Position numbers and translations under genes: made by a program | The notes under the pieces: model-generated | Seen by the model: only the letters and a program-made list of their open reading frames with translations | Told to the model about the DNA's origin: nothing | Databases searched by the model: none | Shown: positions 7,614 to 14,563 of the stretch, one piece after another | Numbering within the stretch: position 1 is the first letter of the stretch | Layout of the letters: each line of letters starts with the position of its first letter | Origin: Acidocella sp. | GTDB taxonomy: Bacteria > Pseudomonadota > Alphaproteobacteria > Acetobacterales > Acetobacteraceae | Assembly: GCA_028687415.1 (NCBI GenBank) | Contig: JAQUAC010000018.1 | Location: 1-16,026, forward strand | Reading direction: 5' to 3' | DNA: 16,026 bases

Positions 7614-8491
7614 CCCCGCGCTCCTGGCTGTTCGTTCCCGCCGATGCCCCGGCCAAAATCGCCAAGGCGCAGGGCGCCGGGGCGGATGCGCTGATCCTCG
7701 ACCTTGAAGACTCCGTCGCCCTGGCGCGCAAGGATGACGCCCGCGCCATCACCGCCGCCACGCTGGCAGCCCCCCGCTCCGGCCCGGCTCTGTGGGTGCG
7801 CATCAACCCGCTCGGCTCCGGGCTGGCGCTGGCGGACCTCGCCGCCGTGATGCGAGCCGGCCCCGCCGGTATCGTGCTGCCCAAGGCGGAGTCGGGGGCG
7901 GATGTAGTGATGCTCGCGCATTACCTGGATGCGCTGGAGGCCGCCGCCGGCCTGCCGCCTGGGCAAACCAGCATCCTGCCCATCGCCACCGAGACCCCGG
8001 CCTCGGTATTCAATCTCGGCACCTATGCCCAGGCCGGCGCGCGGCTGGCCGGGCTTACCTGGGGAGCGGAGGACCTGCCCGCCGCCATCGGCGCCACCGC
8101 CAGCCGCAACCCGGATGGCGGGTTGAACGATCTCTGCCGCCTCGCCCGCTCCCTCTGCCTTGCCGGGGCGGCCAGCGCCAATGTTCCGGCCATTGAGACC
8201 GTGTACCCGGATTTCCGCGACGAGGCGGGGCTGCGCGCCTATGCCGCGTCTGGGCGGCGCGAGGGGTTCTGCGCCATGCTCGCCATCCATCCGGCGCAAG
8301 TGCCGGTTATTAACGAGGTCATGACCCCCTCGCCCGCCGAGCTTGCCCACGCCGCCCGCGTGGTGGAGATTTTCGCCGCCAATCCTGGCGCCGGGGTGGT
8401 GGCGCTGGATGGAAAAATGCTCGACCTGCCCCATCTGAAACAGGCGCGTAAAACCCTTGCCCTGGCGCGCAAAGAGGGCGATCCTCACTGA
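7610..8491 (+). CDS. CitE-like (HpcH/HpaI) CoA-ester beta-lyase, candidate HMG-CoA / citramalyl-CoA lyase
   Basis: The 293-residue protein is of the HpcH/HpaI aldolase/citrate lyase beta family. Start ATG 7610 overlaps the previous stop (ATGA); an upstream in-frame ATG at 7568 lies inside the MaoC gene and is less likely. Visible motifs: SWLFVPADAP at the N-terminus, DLEDSV at 31-36, RIN at 64-66, LPK at 90-92, and the expected magnesium ligands E129 (IATETP) and D155 (WGAEDL). The C-terminus has GKMLDLPHLKQA, typical of stand-alone CitE-like, malyl- and citramalyl-CoA lyases. No citrate-lyase alpha or gamma partners (CitF, CitD) are nearby, so it is not a citrate lyase subunit. Its place after the MCC and hydratase genes suggests cleavage of HMG-CoA to acetyl-CoA and acetoacetate, replacing LiuE. 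The M. tuberculosis counterpart (Rv2498c) is known to cleave both HMG-CoA and citramalyl-CoA. Confidence 0.88.
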   Translation: MTPRSWLFVPADAPAKIAKAQGAGADALILDLEDSVALARKDDARAITAATLAAPRSGPALWVRINPLGSGLALADLAAVMRAGPAGIVLPKAESGADVVMLAHYLDALEAAAGLPPGQTSILPIATETPASVFNLGTYAQAGARLAGLTWGAEDLPAAIGATASRNPDGGLNDLCRLARSLCLAGAASANVPAIETVYPDFRDEAGLRAYAASGRREGFCAMLAIHPAQVPVINEVMTPSPAELAHAARVVEIFAANPGAGVVALDGKMLDLPHLKQARKTLALARKEGDPH

Positions 8492-8534
8492 CGCTACCGC
8501 CCGCCGTCCAAGATAAAAACAAAAGGAAAGCCGG

Positions 8535-10217
8535 ATGAAGGAAAGCTATGTGCGGGGCGGCAACGAGCCGCCTTTGCTCGAAATCACCATCGGTCAGGCG
8601 CTGGACCTTGCCGCCACCACTTGGCCGGAGCAGGACGCGTTGGTCTGCCCAGCGCAATCGGTGCGGCTGAGCTGGCTGGATTTGCAGGCTAGGGCGGAAA
8701 CCCTGGCCGCCGGGCTGCTGGCCATGGGGCTGAAGCCCGGCGAGCGCATTGGCATCTGGTCGCTCAACCGGGTGGAGTGGACCCTCACCCAGTTTGCCGC
8801 CGCCAAGGCCGGGCTGATCCTGGTCACGGTCAACCCCGCCTATCGCTTGTCAGAGCTGGAATACGCCCTGAACAAGGTGAAGATGGCGGCACTCGTCATC
8901 TCCCCACCCTTCAAAAGCAGCGACTACCCCGGCATGGTCACCGCCCTGGCGCCGGAGCTGGCGAACGCCGCGCCGGGTGAACTACGTGCCGCGCGGCTGC
9001 CGCATCTGCGGCTGGTGGTGCAGATGGGCGAGCGCATCACGCCCGGCGCGCTCTCCTTCAACGCGCTGGAAAATGCCGGGCGCGAGGCCGGGGGCGCTGC
9101 CCTGGCCGCCATTGCGCCGCATATTACCGCCGCTGACGCCGTCAACATCCAGTTTACCTCCGGCACCACCGGCGCGCCCAAGGGGGTGACGCTCAGCCAC
9201 CGCAACATTCTGAATAACGGCTATCTCGTTGGGCGCGGCATGGCGCTGACGCCACAGGACCGCATCTGCATCCCCGTGCCTCTCTACCATTGTTTCGGCA
9301 TGGTCATGGGTAATCTCGCCTGCGTCACCCATGGCGCCACCATGATCTACCCCGGCGAGGGATTCGACCCGCTCATCACCCTGCAAACCGCCACCGACGA
9401 GCGCTGCACCGCGCTGTATGGCGTGCCGACCATGTTCATCGCCGAGCTGGACCACCCGCATTTCGCCACATTCGACCTTAGCCGCCTGCGCACCGGCATC
9501 ATGGCGGGCAGCCCCTGCCCCATCGAGGTCATGCGCCGGGTGGTGGACAAGATGCATATCCGCGACATCACCATCTGCTACGGCATGACCGAAACCAGCC
9601 CGGTGAGCTTCCAGACCGGCCTCGAAGACCCGCTGGAGCGGCGCGTCTCCACCGTGGGGCGCGTCCACCCGCATCTGGAGGTCAAGCTTATCGATACTGA
9701 CGGCAACATCGTCCCGCGCGGTACGCCAGGGGAGCTGTGCACGCGCGGCTACTCGGTGATGACTGGCTATTGGGACGAGCCGGAGCAGACCGCCCAGGCC
9801 AAGGACGCCGAAGGCTGGATGCATACCGGCGACCTTGCCACCATCGACGATGAGGGCTTCTGCAACATTGTAGGGCGCATCAAGGACATGGTGATCCGTG
9901 GCGGAGAGAATCTGTACCCGCGCGAGATCGAGGAATATCTCTACCGCCACCCCAAAATCCAGGACGTGCAGGTGTTCGGCGTACCGGACGCACTTTATGG
10001 CGAGGAGCTGTGCGCCTGGGTGATCCTGCGCGAGGGCAAGGAGATGGAGGCCGAGGAGCTGCGCGATTTCTGCCGGGGCCAGATCGCACACCAGAAGATC
10101 CCCCGCCATGTGCGTTTCGTGCAGGAGCTGCCGATCACCGTCACCGGCAAGATCCAGAAGTTCAGGATGCGCGAGGCGATGATCCGTGAGCTGCAGGGGC
10201 TGGCGGGGGAGGACTAG
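8535..10217 (+). CDS. AMP-forming acyl-CoA synthetase (FadD35/ACSF2-like)
   Basis: The 560-residue protein is of the ANL (acyl-CoA synthetase) superfamily, of normal length. It activates a carboxylic acid through an acyl-adenylate and then forms the CoA ester. Motifs: the P-loop FTSGTTGAPKG at 207-217, substrate-pocket segment VPLYHCFGMVMG, YGMTETSP, the adenine/ribose stretch GWMHTGDLATIDDEGF, the hinge GRIKDMVIRGGENLYPREIE, and the C-terminal catalytic lysine K539 in VTGKIQKFRM. An AAGGAAA ribosome site precedes ATG 8535. It lies 43 nt after the CitE-like gene on the same strand with no terminator between, so it is probably the last operon gene. Overall pattern is closest to the medium-chain ACSF2/FadD35 type. 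Plausible substrates are isovalerate, 3-methylcrotonate, acetoacetate or itaconate; the sequence does not decide between them. Confidence 0.92.
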   Translation: MKESYVRGGNEPPLLEITIGQALDLAATTWPEQDALVCPAQSVRLSWLDLQARAETLAAGLLAMGLKPGERIGIWSLNRVEWTLTQFAAAKAGLILVTVNPAYRLSELEYALNKVKMAALVISPPFKSSDYPGMVTALAPELANAAPGELRAARLPHLRLVVQMGERITPGALSFNALENAGREAGGAALAAIAPHITAADAVNIQFTSGTTGAPKGVTLSHRNILNNGYLVGRGMALTPQDRICIPVPLYHCFGMVMGNLACVTHGATMIYPGEGFDPLITLQTATDERCTALYGVPTMFIAELDHPHFATFDLSRLRTGIMAGSPCPIEVMRRVVDKMHIRDITICYGMTETSPVSFQTGLEDPLERRVSTVGRVHPHLEVKLIDTDGNIVPRGTPGELCTRGYSVMTGYWDEPEQTAQAKDAEGWMHTGDLATIDDEGFCNIVGRIKDMVIRGGENLYPREIEEYLYRHPKIQDVQVFGVPDALYGEELCAWVILREGKEMEAEELRDFCRGQIAHQKIPRHVRFVQELPITVTGKIQKFRMREAMIRELQGLAGED

Positions 10218-10294
10218 CCAGGGGCGGAAAATTCTGGCCTCGCGGGGCATCATGCGGTAACAATCGCGTTATAGCATCTGGTTGCAATCGTCTG

Positions 10295-11479
10295 ATGTCA
10301 CGGCAAATTGTCGCAAGGGCTCTGGTGGAGAAGCTGCTTCTGGCAGTGCTGCTGCTGGTCACCGCCTGCGCCCAGCCGGGCAATTTCACCGCGCCGTCAC
10401 AGTCTTTCGCGCCCGCGCGATACTACCCGCCGCCGGGGCCGCCGGACGACCCGTGGGGGCCGTATATCCGCGAGGCGGCTTCCCGCTACAGCGTGCCCGA
10501 ACAATGGATCCGCGCGGTGATGGCGCAGGAATCCGGCGGGCAGGAGCAGGCCGTCTCCCCCGCCGGGGCGATGGGGCTTATGCAGGTGATGCCCAATACC
10601 TATGAGTCTCTGCGCGAGGCTAACAGCCTCGGCGCCGACCCGTTCAACCCGGAGGACAACATCCTGGCCGGAACCGCTTATATCCGGCAGATGTACGACC
10701 GCTATGGCGCACCGGGCTTTCTGGCCGCCTATAATGCCGGGCCGGAAGCGCTTGACGATTACCTGGCCGGAAACGGCCAGCTGCCGGATGAAACCGTGAA
10801 CTACCTGACGGCGGTGGCCCCCAATCTCGGCACCGGCACGCGGATGACGGGGCCGCTCGCCGCCTATGCCTCTTCCGGCGGCGTGGAAACCGCCGCGCTC
10901 ACGCCCACCGCCTCCACCTTCGCCGCCGGGTGCGACGTCAACGCCGCCTACGACCCCGGCCACCCCTGCTCCGCCACCGCCGCGCCCGTGCAAGTGGCTT
11001 CGGCTGGGGTATGCGACGCGAACACGGCCTATAACCCCGCCGCCCCCTGCACGGCGGCGGCAAGCGGTGCCGCTGGCGTATGCGACGCCAATATCGCCTA
11101 CGACCCGGACAGTCCCTGCACCCTGGCCAACACGCAAGTGGCGGAGGCCGAGCCGGAGACAGGGTCATCGGCCATCTACCAACCAGCAAGCGCTCCGGCG
11201 CAGCCAGCGCCGGCCCCGGCGGGCGGGAATTGGGCCATCCAGGTTGGGGCATTCGCCAATCCCGGCCTGGCGCGCGCCGTGGCGGAAGGGGCCCGCGCCG
11301 AGGCGCCCGCCGAACTGGCCGCCGCCACCATCGCCCTGCCCGCGACCACGCCCTTCGGCGGGTTGGTGCTCTACCGCGCGCGCTTGACCAACCTCTCGGC
11401 CAGCGCCGCCGCCAATGCCTGCACGGCGCTCAACGGGCGGCAGCTCCCTTGCATCGTGGTACCGGGCTCCAGCACTTAA
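10295..11479 (+). CDS. Lipoprotein lytic transglycosylase with Cys-repeat linker and C-terminal SPOR domain
   Basis: The 394-residue protein begins with a lipoprotein signal (LLLAVLLLVTAC, lipidated Cys25). Residues about 52-170 form an SLT (PF01464) domain: catalytic E79 in MAQESGG, then GAMGLMQVMPNTY and AAYNAGPEAL. It should cleave peptidoglycan glycan strands to 1,6-anhydromuramyl products. Residues 213-275 hold three Cys-bracketed repeats (listed separately). Residues about 310-390 (NWAIQVGAFANPGLARAVAE onward) are a SPOR domain, which binds septal, denuded peptidoglycan, so a role at division or daughter-cell separation is likely. ATG 10295 has no clear ribosome site. GTG 10325 has AAGGG 5 nt upstream and would give an ideal short lipoprotein signal starting (V/M)EKLLLAVLL, so the true start may be 10325. 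It is the first gene after the liu operon, with a 77-nt gap and no obvious terminator. Confidence 0.88.
   Translation: MSRQIVARALVEKLLLAVLLLVTACAQPGNFTAPSQSFAPARYYPPPGPPDDPWGPYIREAASRYSVPEQWIRAVMAQESGGQEQAVSPAGAMGLMQVMPNTYESLREANSLGADPFNPEDNILAGTAYIRQMYDRYGAPGFLAAYNAGPEALDDYLAGNGQLPDETVNYLTAVAPNLGTGTRMTGPLAAYASSGGVETAALTPTASTFAAGCDVNAAYDPGHPCSATAAPVQVASAGVCDANTAYNPAAPCTAAASGAAGVCDANIAYDPDSPCTLANTQVAEAEPETGSSAIYQPASAPAQPAPAPAGGNWAIQVGAFANPGLARAVAEGARAEAPAELAAATIALPATTPFGGLVLYRARLTNLSASAAANACTALNGRQLPCIVVPGSST
10931..11119 (+). repeat. Three-copy Cys-bracketed protein repeat CDxNxAY(D/N)PxxPC
   Basis: Three 13-residue units lie in the linker of the lytic transglycosylase, at nucleotides 10931-10969, 11012-11050 and 11081-11119 (residues 213-225, 240-252, 263-275). 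Each reads C-D-x-N-x-A-Y-(D/N)-P-x-x-P-C and is separated by Ala/Val-rich spacers of 14 and 10 residues. The six cysteines pair naturally within units, since the protein is exported. I do not recognise this as a named domain. Confidence 0.85.
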
Positions 11480-11548
11480 AGCACGCGGGGTTGCGCGACG
11501 GTTGCGCGCCACCACCTGAGTGTGGCCACAACCAAGGAAGTAAATGCA

Positions 11549-11950
11549 ATGCAACGCAGACAACTGGCTTCACGCGCCCTCGCTGGCGCCGCCATCGCCG
11601 CCGCCCTGCCCGCCGCCGCCAGCGCCGCGGAAAAAAAGCATTACGAAAATATTATATTCACGACTGACAACCCCGGCCACTGGGCGAATGTGGTCTCTCT
11701 GCACGTACCGGACGTGACCGTGGATGGCAGCACCCTCACCATCAAAACCCCGCACCCAATGTCCGAGGCGCATTACATCGTCAGCCACACAGTGGTGCTT
11801 GAAGACGGAAAATTCCTCGATCGCAAAACCTTCACCCCTGCCGACCAGCCGGTTTCCACCCACACCCTGCCTACCGGCTATAAGGGCCGGGTGCTCGTGA
11901 CCAGCACCTGTAACCTGCATGATTTCTGGGTGAAACCGGTCACCATCTGA
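11549..11950 (+). CDS. Exported superoxide reductase (desulfoferrodoxin/neelaredoxin family)
   Basis: The 133-residue protein has an export signal (MQRRQLASRALAGAAIAAAL, cleavage probably after ASA at residues 24-26); the Arg-Arg near the start may mean Tat export. The mature part is one neelaredoxin-type iron domain. All five center II ligands are present: H52 (LHVP), H69 and H75 (PHPMSEAHYI), C121 and H124 (TCNLHDFW). The N-terminal rubredoxin-like center of desulfoferrodoxins is absent. The family reduces superoxide to hydrogen peroxide without releasing oxygen. The Glu-Lys that usually precedes the first ligand (EKHVP) is Ser-Leu here, removing the lysine thought to guide superoxide. The start is ATG 11549 with AAGGAAG at 11534-11540; an in-frame GTG at 11522 would add nine residues ahead of the signal and is less likely. 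Electron donor is unknown; no rubredoxin gene is adjacent. Confidence 0.88.
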   Translation: MQRRQLASRALAGAAIAAALPAAASAAEKKHYENIIFTTDNPGHWANVVSLHVPDVTVDGSTLTIKTPHPMSEAHYIVSHTVVLEDGKFLDRKTFTPADQPVSTHTLPTGYKGRVLVTSTCNLHDFWVKPVTI

Positions 11951-11956
11951 GCCTCG

Positions 11957-11992
11957 CCCAGGCGCCGGTTGCCACGGCAGCCGATGCCTGGG
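11957..11992. repeat. Inverted repeat after the superoxide reductase gene
   Basis: CCCAGGC (11957-11963) and GCCTGGG (11986-11992) form a perfect 7-bp stem enclosing 22 nt, with a smaller TGCC/GGCA pair inside. It starts 6 nt after the superoxide reductase stop and could end that transcript, but no T run follows, so it is not a canonical intrinsic terminator. Confidence 0.4.
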
Positions 11993-12080
11993 TCAGGATG
12001 TTAACCCTTCGGAAACGCCACTGCCATAAGCATTCTCCAGCACATCTTTAAGAATACGGCATGAGTCGCAGGCGAACATT

Positions 12081-12100
12081 ATTCCACCTGCAAGTGGAAT
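12081..12100 (+). promoter_or_regulatory. Hairpin or operator in the chemoreceptor 5' region
   Basis: ATTCCAC (12081-12087) and GTGGAAT (12094-12100) form a perfect 7-bp inverted repeat with a 6-nt spacer, 34 nt before the chemoreceptor ATG. As RNA it would be a compact stem-loop in the leader; as DNA it could be an operator. About 50 nt upstream, GCCATAAG (12024-12031) faintly resembles a flagellar sigma-28 -10 element, but no matching -35 was found. Confidence 0.4.
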
Positions 12101-12133
12101 CCGCACCGCGCCTTACGCCGCTGGAGCGGTTGA

Positions 12134-14002
12134 ATGATACAATTACTGGACCGGATTTCACTGACCCGGCAATTTATTCTGATGTTTCTGGCGGCACTGG
12201 GCCTAATGGTCACCGGAACCGGCATGGCGCTGCTGCACAGCTACGATCTTGACCTCACTGCCAAGCAGGCAACCATACGGAACCTGCTGGAAAGCGCGCG
12301 ATCCGTCACCGACTATTACATCGCGCAAGCACAGAGCGGGGCCATGACCACGCAGGCGGCACAGGCACAGGCACTGGCGGTGCTCTCGGCCATACGGTAC
12401 GACAAAACCAATTACGTGTTCGTGGTGCAGGAGGACGGCACGGTGCTGTCGGAGTTGAACCCGGCCCTGATCGGCACCAACCAGATGAATCTGGCCGATT
12501 CGAACGGGCAACCTATCTTCCAGCCGCTGATCGCCTCCGCCGTGGCGGGAGACCCACAGTTCAACCATTACGTCTTCCCCCAGGCCAAGGGCCTGGCGCC
12601 GGAACATAAAATCGCGCTGGCCCTGGATGTGCCGCAATGGCACTGGGTGATCGGCAGCGGGCTGTACGTGACCGCGATTTACACCGACATGCTGAATTAT
12701 TCGCTGGGGCTGGCGGAGATATTCCTACCACTGCTGGCCGTCTATATGGGGCTGGCCATGCTGATGCTGCGGCGGCAGACGGCGCTGCTCAACGGGCTCT
12801 CCGGCGCGATGCGGAAACTGGCCTCCGGCGCGCTGCACACGGACATTCCGGCGGCGGAGCGGACCGATGAAATCGGCAACATGGCGCGGGCCGTGCAGGT
12901 GTTCAAGGATAACGGGCTGGAGAAGCGCCGCCTGGAGGAAGAGGCACAGGCACAGCACACCCGCATGGAGGAGGAGCGCAAACGCAACGAGGCCGAGCGC
13001 GAGGCCGCTGCCCGGCAGCAGGAATTCGTGGTCACCTCCATCGCCGAGGGGCTGGAGAAGCTCTCCAGGGGCGATCTCTTGTTCCGGCTGACCAAAGCCT
13101 TCAGCAGCGAATACGAGAAGCTGCGCGGCGATTTCAACAGCGCAATGGAAAGATTGCAAGCAACGATGCAGGAAATCGCGGGCAACTCCAAGGGCGTGCA
13201 GTCAGTGGCGGGGGAAATCACCCAGGCGGCGGACGACCTCTCCCGGCGCACCGAGCAACAAGCCGCCGGGTTGCAAGAAACCGCCACGGCGCTGGACCAG
13301 ATCACCGCGACAGTCCGCAAGACCGCCGAAAACGTGGCCGAGACCCGCAACATCGTCTCCGCCGCCTCGGCCGATGCCGGGCGCTCCGGTAGCGTGGTGC
13401 GCGAGGCGGTGGACGCCATGAGCGGGATCGAAACCTCCTCCAAGCAGATCAGCAACATTATCGGCATAATCGACGAAATCGCCTTCCAGACCAATTTGCT
13501 GGCGTTGAACGCGGGCGTGGAGGCGGCACGCGCGGGCGACGCCGGACGTGGCTTCGCCGTGGTCGCTACTGAGGTGCGGGCCTTGGCCCAGCGCTCCGCC
13601 GATGCCGCCAAGGAGATCAAGGAGCTGATCGCCACCTCCGGCAAGCAGGTGGAAACCGGCGTGACACTGGTGGGGGAAACCGGAAAGGCCCTGGAGCGCA
13701 TCGTGGAGCAGGTGGCGCGGATCAACACCCTGGTGTCGGACATCGCGGGTTCAACGCAGGAACAGGCCACCGGGCTGGCGGAGGTGAACACCGCCGTCAA
13801 CCAGATGGACCAGGTGACGCAGCAGAACGCCGCCATGGTCGAGCAAACCACCGCCGCCAGCCACGGCCTGGCGAAGGAGGCGCGGGAACTGACCCAGCTT
13901 GTCGGCAAGTTCCAGATTGGCGAGGCTGCCACCGCATATGAGGAGCACCTGCGAGCCTCCAAGGCAGCAAGCCGCAGGGCGGAGCTGGTTCCGGCGGATT
14001 AA
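12134..14002 (+). CDS. Methyl-accepting chemotaxis protein with Cache sensor and HAMP domains
   Basis: The 622-residue transmembrane chemoreceptor has TM1 at about residues 14-34, a periplasmic single Cache domain at about 36-185 (with RYDKTNYVFVVQEDGTVL), and TM2 at about 191-212. A HAMP domain spans about 213-265, followed by a charged coiled coil (265-297), a second HAMP-like segment (about 304-345, GLEKLSRGDLLFRLTKAFSS) and a long signalling coiled coil. The kinase-contacting tip spans about 448-488 (EIAFQTNLLALNAGVEAARA), with Gly where many receptors have NAAVEAARAG. No C-terminal CheR-tethering pentapeptide is present. Single-Cache sensors of this type often bind small organic acids, but the ligand is not evident. 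GGAGCGG lies 5 nt before ATG 12134. No other chemotaxis genes are in the window. Its TAA overlaps the stop of the convergent GNAT gene. Confidence 0.94.
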   Translation: MIQLLDRISLTRQFILMFLAALGLMVTGTGMALLHSYDLDLTAKQATIRNLLESARSVTDYYIAQAQSGAMTTQAAQAQALAVLSAIRYDKTNYVFVVQEDGTVLSELNPALIGTNQMNLADSNGQPIFQPLIASAVAGDPQFNHYVFPQAKGLAPEHKIALALDVPQWHWVIGSGLYVTAIYTDMLNYSLGLAEIFLPLLAVYMGLAMLMLRRQTALLNGLSGAMRKLASGALHTDIPAAERTDEIGNMARAVQVFKDNGLEKRRLEEEAQAQHTRMEEERKRNEAEREAAARQQEFVVTSIAEGLEKLSRGDLLFRLTKAFSSEYEKLRGDFNSAMERLQATMQEIAGNSKGVQSVAGEITQAADDLSRRTEQQAAGLQETATALDQITATVRKTAENVAETRNIVSAASADAGRSGSVVREAVDAMSGIETSSKQISNIIGIIDEIAFQTNLLALNAGVEAARAGDAGRGFAVVATEVRALAQRSADAAKEIKELIATSGKQVETGVTLVGETGKALERIVEQVARINTLVSDIAGSTQEQATGLAEVNTAVNQMDQVTQQNAAMVEQTTAASHGLAKEARELTQLVGKFQIGEAATAYEEHLRASKAASRRAELVPAD

Positions 14003-14487
14003 AGCCGCTGGTACATCACCAGCGCGTCCACATCGCCCAAAGCCGGGTGCTGAAAAGCGCCCGGCAGCGTGCCCACCACAGCAAACCCCATATCCCGCCA
14101 CAGTCTCACAGCGCGGATATTACTGCTCACCACCAAATTGAACTGCATGGCCCGGAAGCCACGCTCCCACGCCGCCTTCAAGGAGTGAGCGCACATGGCC
14201 CGCGCGATGCCGCGCCCCGCCGCCCAGCCGGCGGTAACATAGCCGCAATTGGCGACATGGGCGCCGCCCCCAGCCTGGTTGGCGCGCAGATAATACGTGC
14301 CCGCCACGCGCCCCTCGGCCACGGCCACGAAGGTCTCGCAGTCCGCCCCCAGCCAGTAGGCGAGTGCCGCCCCCCGGCTCATATCGCGCGGTAGGGCGTA
14401 GGTCTCGCCCGCGCGCAGCACCGGAGCCAATATCTCCCAAATGGCCGGCGCATCTGCTGGCGTGACCTTTCGTATCGTTACGTCCAT
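13999..14487 (-). CDS. GNAT-family N-acetyltransferase
   Basis: The 162-residue protein starting MDVTIRKVTPADAPAIWEIL has normal GNAT length. The acetyl-CoA pyrophosphate-binding motif A is visible as AAGRGIARAM (89-98), with the preceding beta-bulge strand CGYVTAGW and motif B around VVSSNIRAVRLWRDMGF. It transfers an acetyl group from acetyl-CoA to an unknown amine. A longer frame from 14688 exists but would run through the opposite-strand glycosyltransferase start, so ATG 14487 is preferred because the fold begins there. No strong ribosome site is seen. It is divergent from the glycosyltransferase with 76 nt between starts and convergent with the chemoreceptor, sharing TTAA at the stops. 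Confidence 0.87.
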   Translation of the reverse strand: MDVTIRKVTPADAPAIWEILAPVLRAGETYALPRDMSRGAALAYWLGADCETFVAVAEGRVAGTYYLRANQAGGGAHVANCGYVTAGWAAGRGIARAMCAHSLKAAWERGFRAMQFNLVVSSNIRAVRLWRDMGFAVVGTLPGAFQHPALGDVDALVMYQRL

Positions 14488-14563
14488 GTCGCATTCTTGC
14501 GCACCGCGTTTTCCCCGGCAACCCAGCTTGCGGAGGCGGCCCGGCGCGGCGCATAAAAAGCCA

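Noticed and set aside
10217..10238. GCCAG/CTGGC inverted repeat just after the acyl-CoA ligase stop
   Set aside because: Only 5 bp with a 12-nt loop and no T run, so it cannot be called a terminator.
8982..10253. Long minus-strand open frame (423 codons) opposite the acyl-CoA ligase
   Set aside because: No domain motifs and typical shadow composition; the plus-strand ligase has all superfamily motifs.
11490..11508. Direct repeat GTTGCGCG twice with an 11-nt period before the superoxide reductase gene
   Set aside because: It is short and GC-rich, easily expected by chance; no promoter could be placed relative to it.
12742..13962. Minus-strand open frame (406 codons) opposite the chemoreceptor
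   Set aside because: Ser/Ala/Val/Cys-rich low-complexity translation mirrors the coiled-coil coding strand; no family resemblance.
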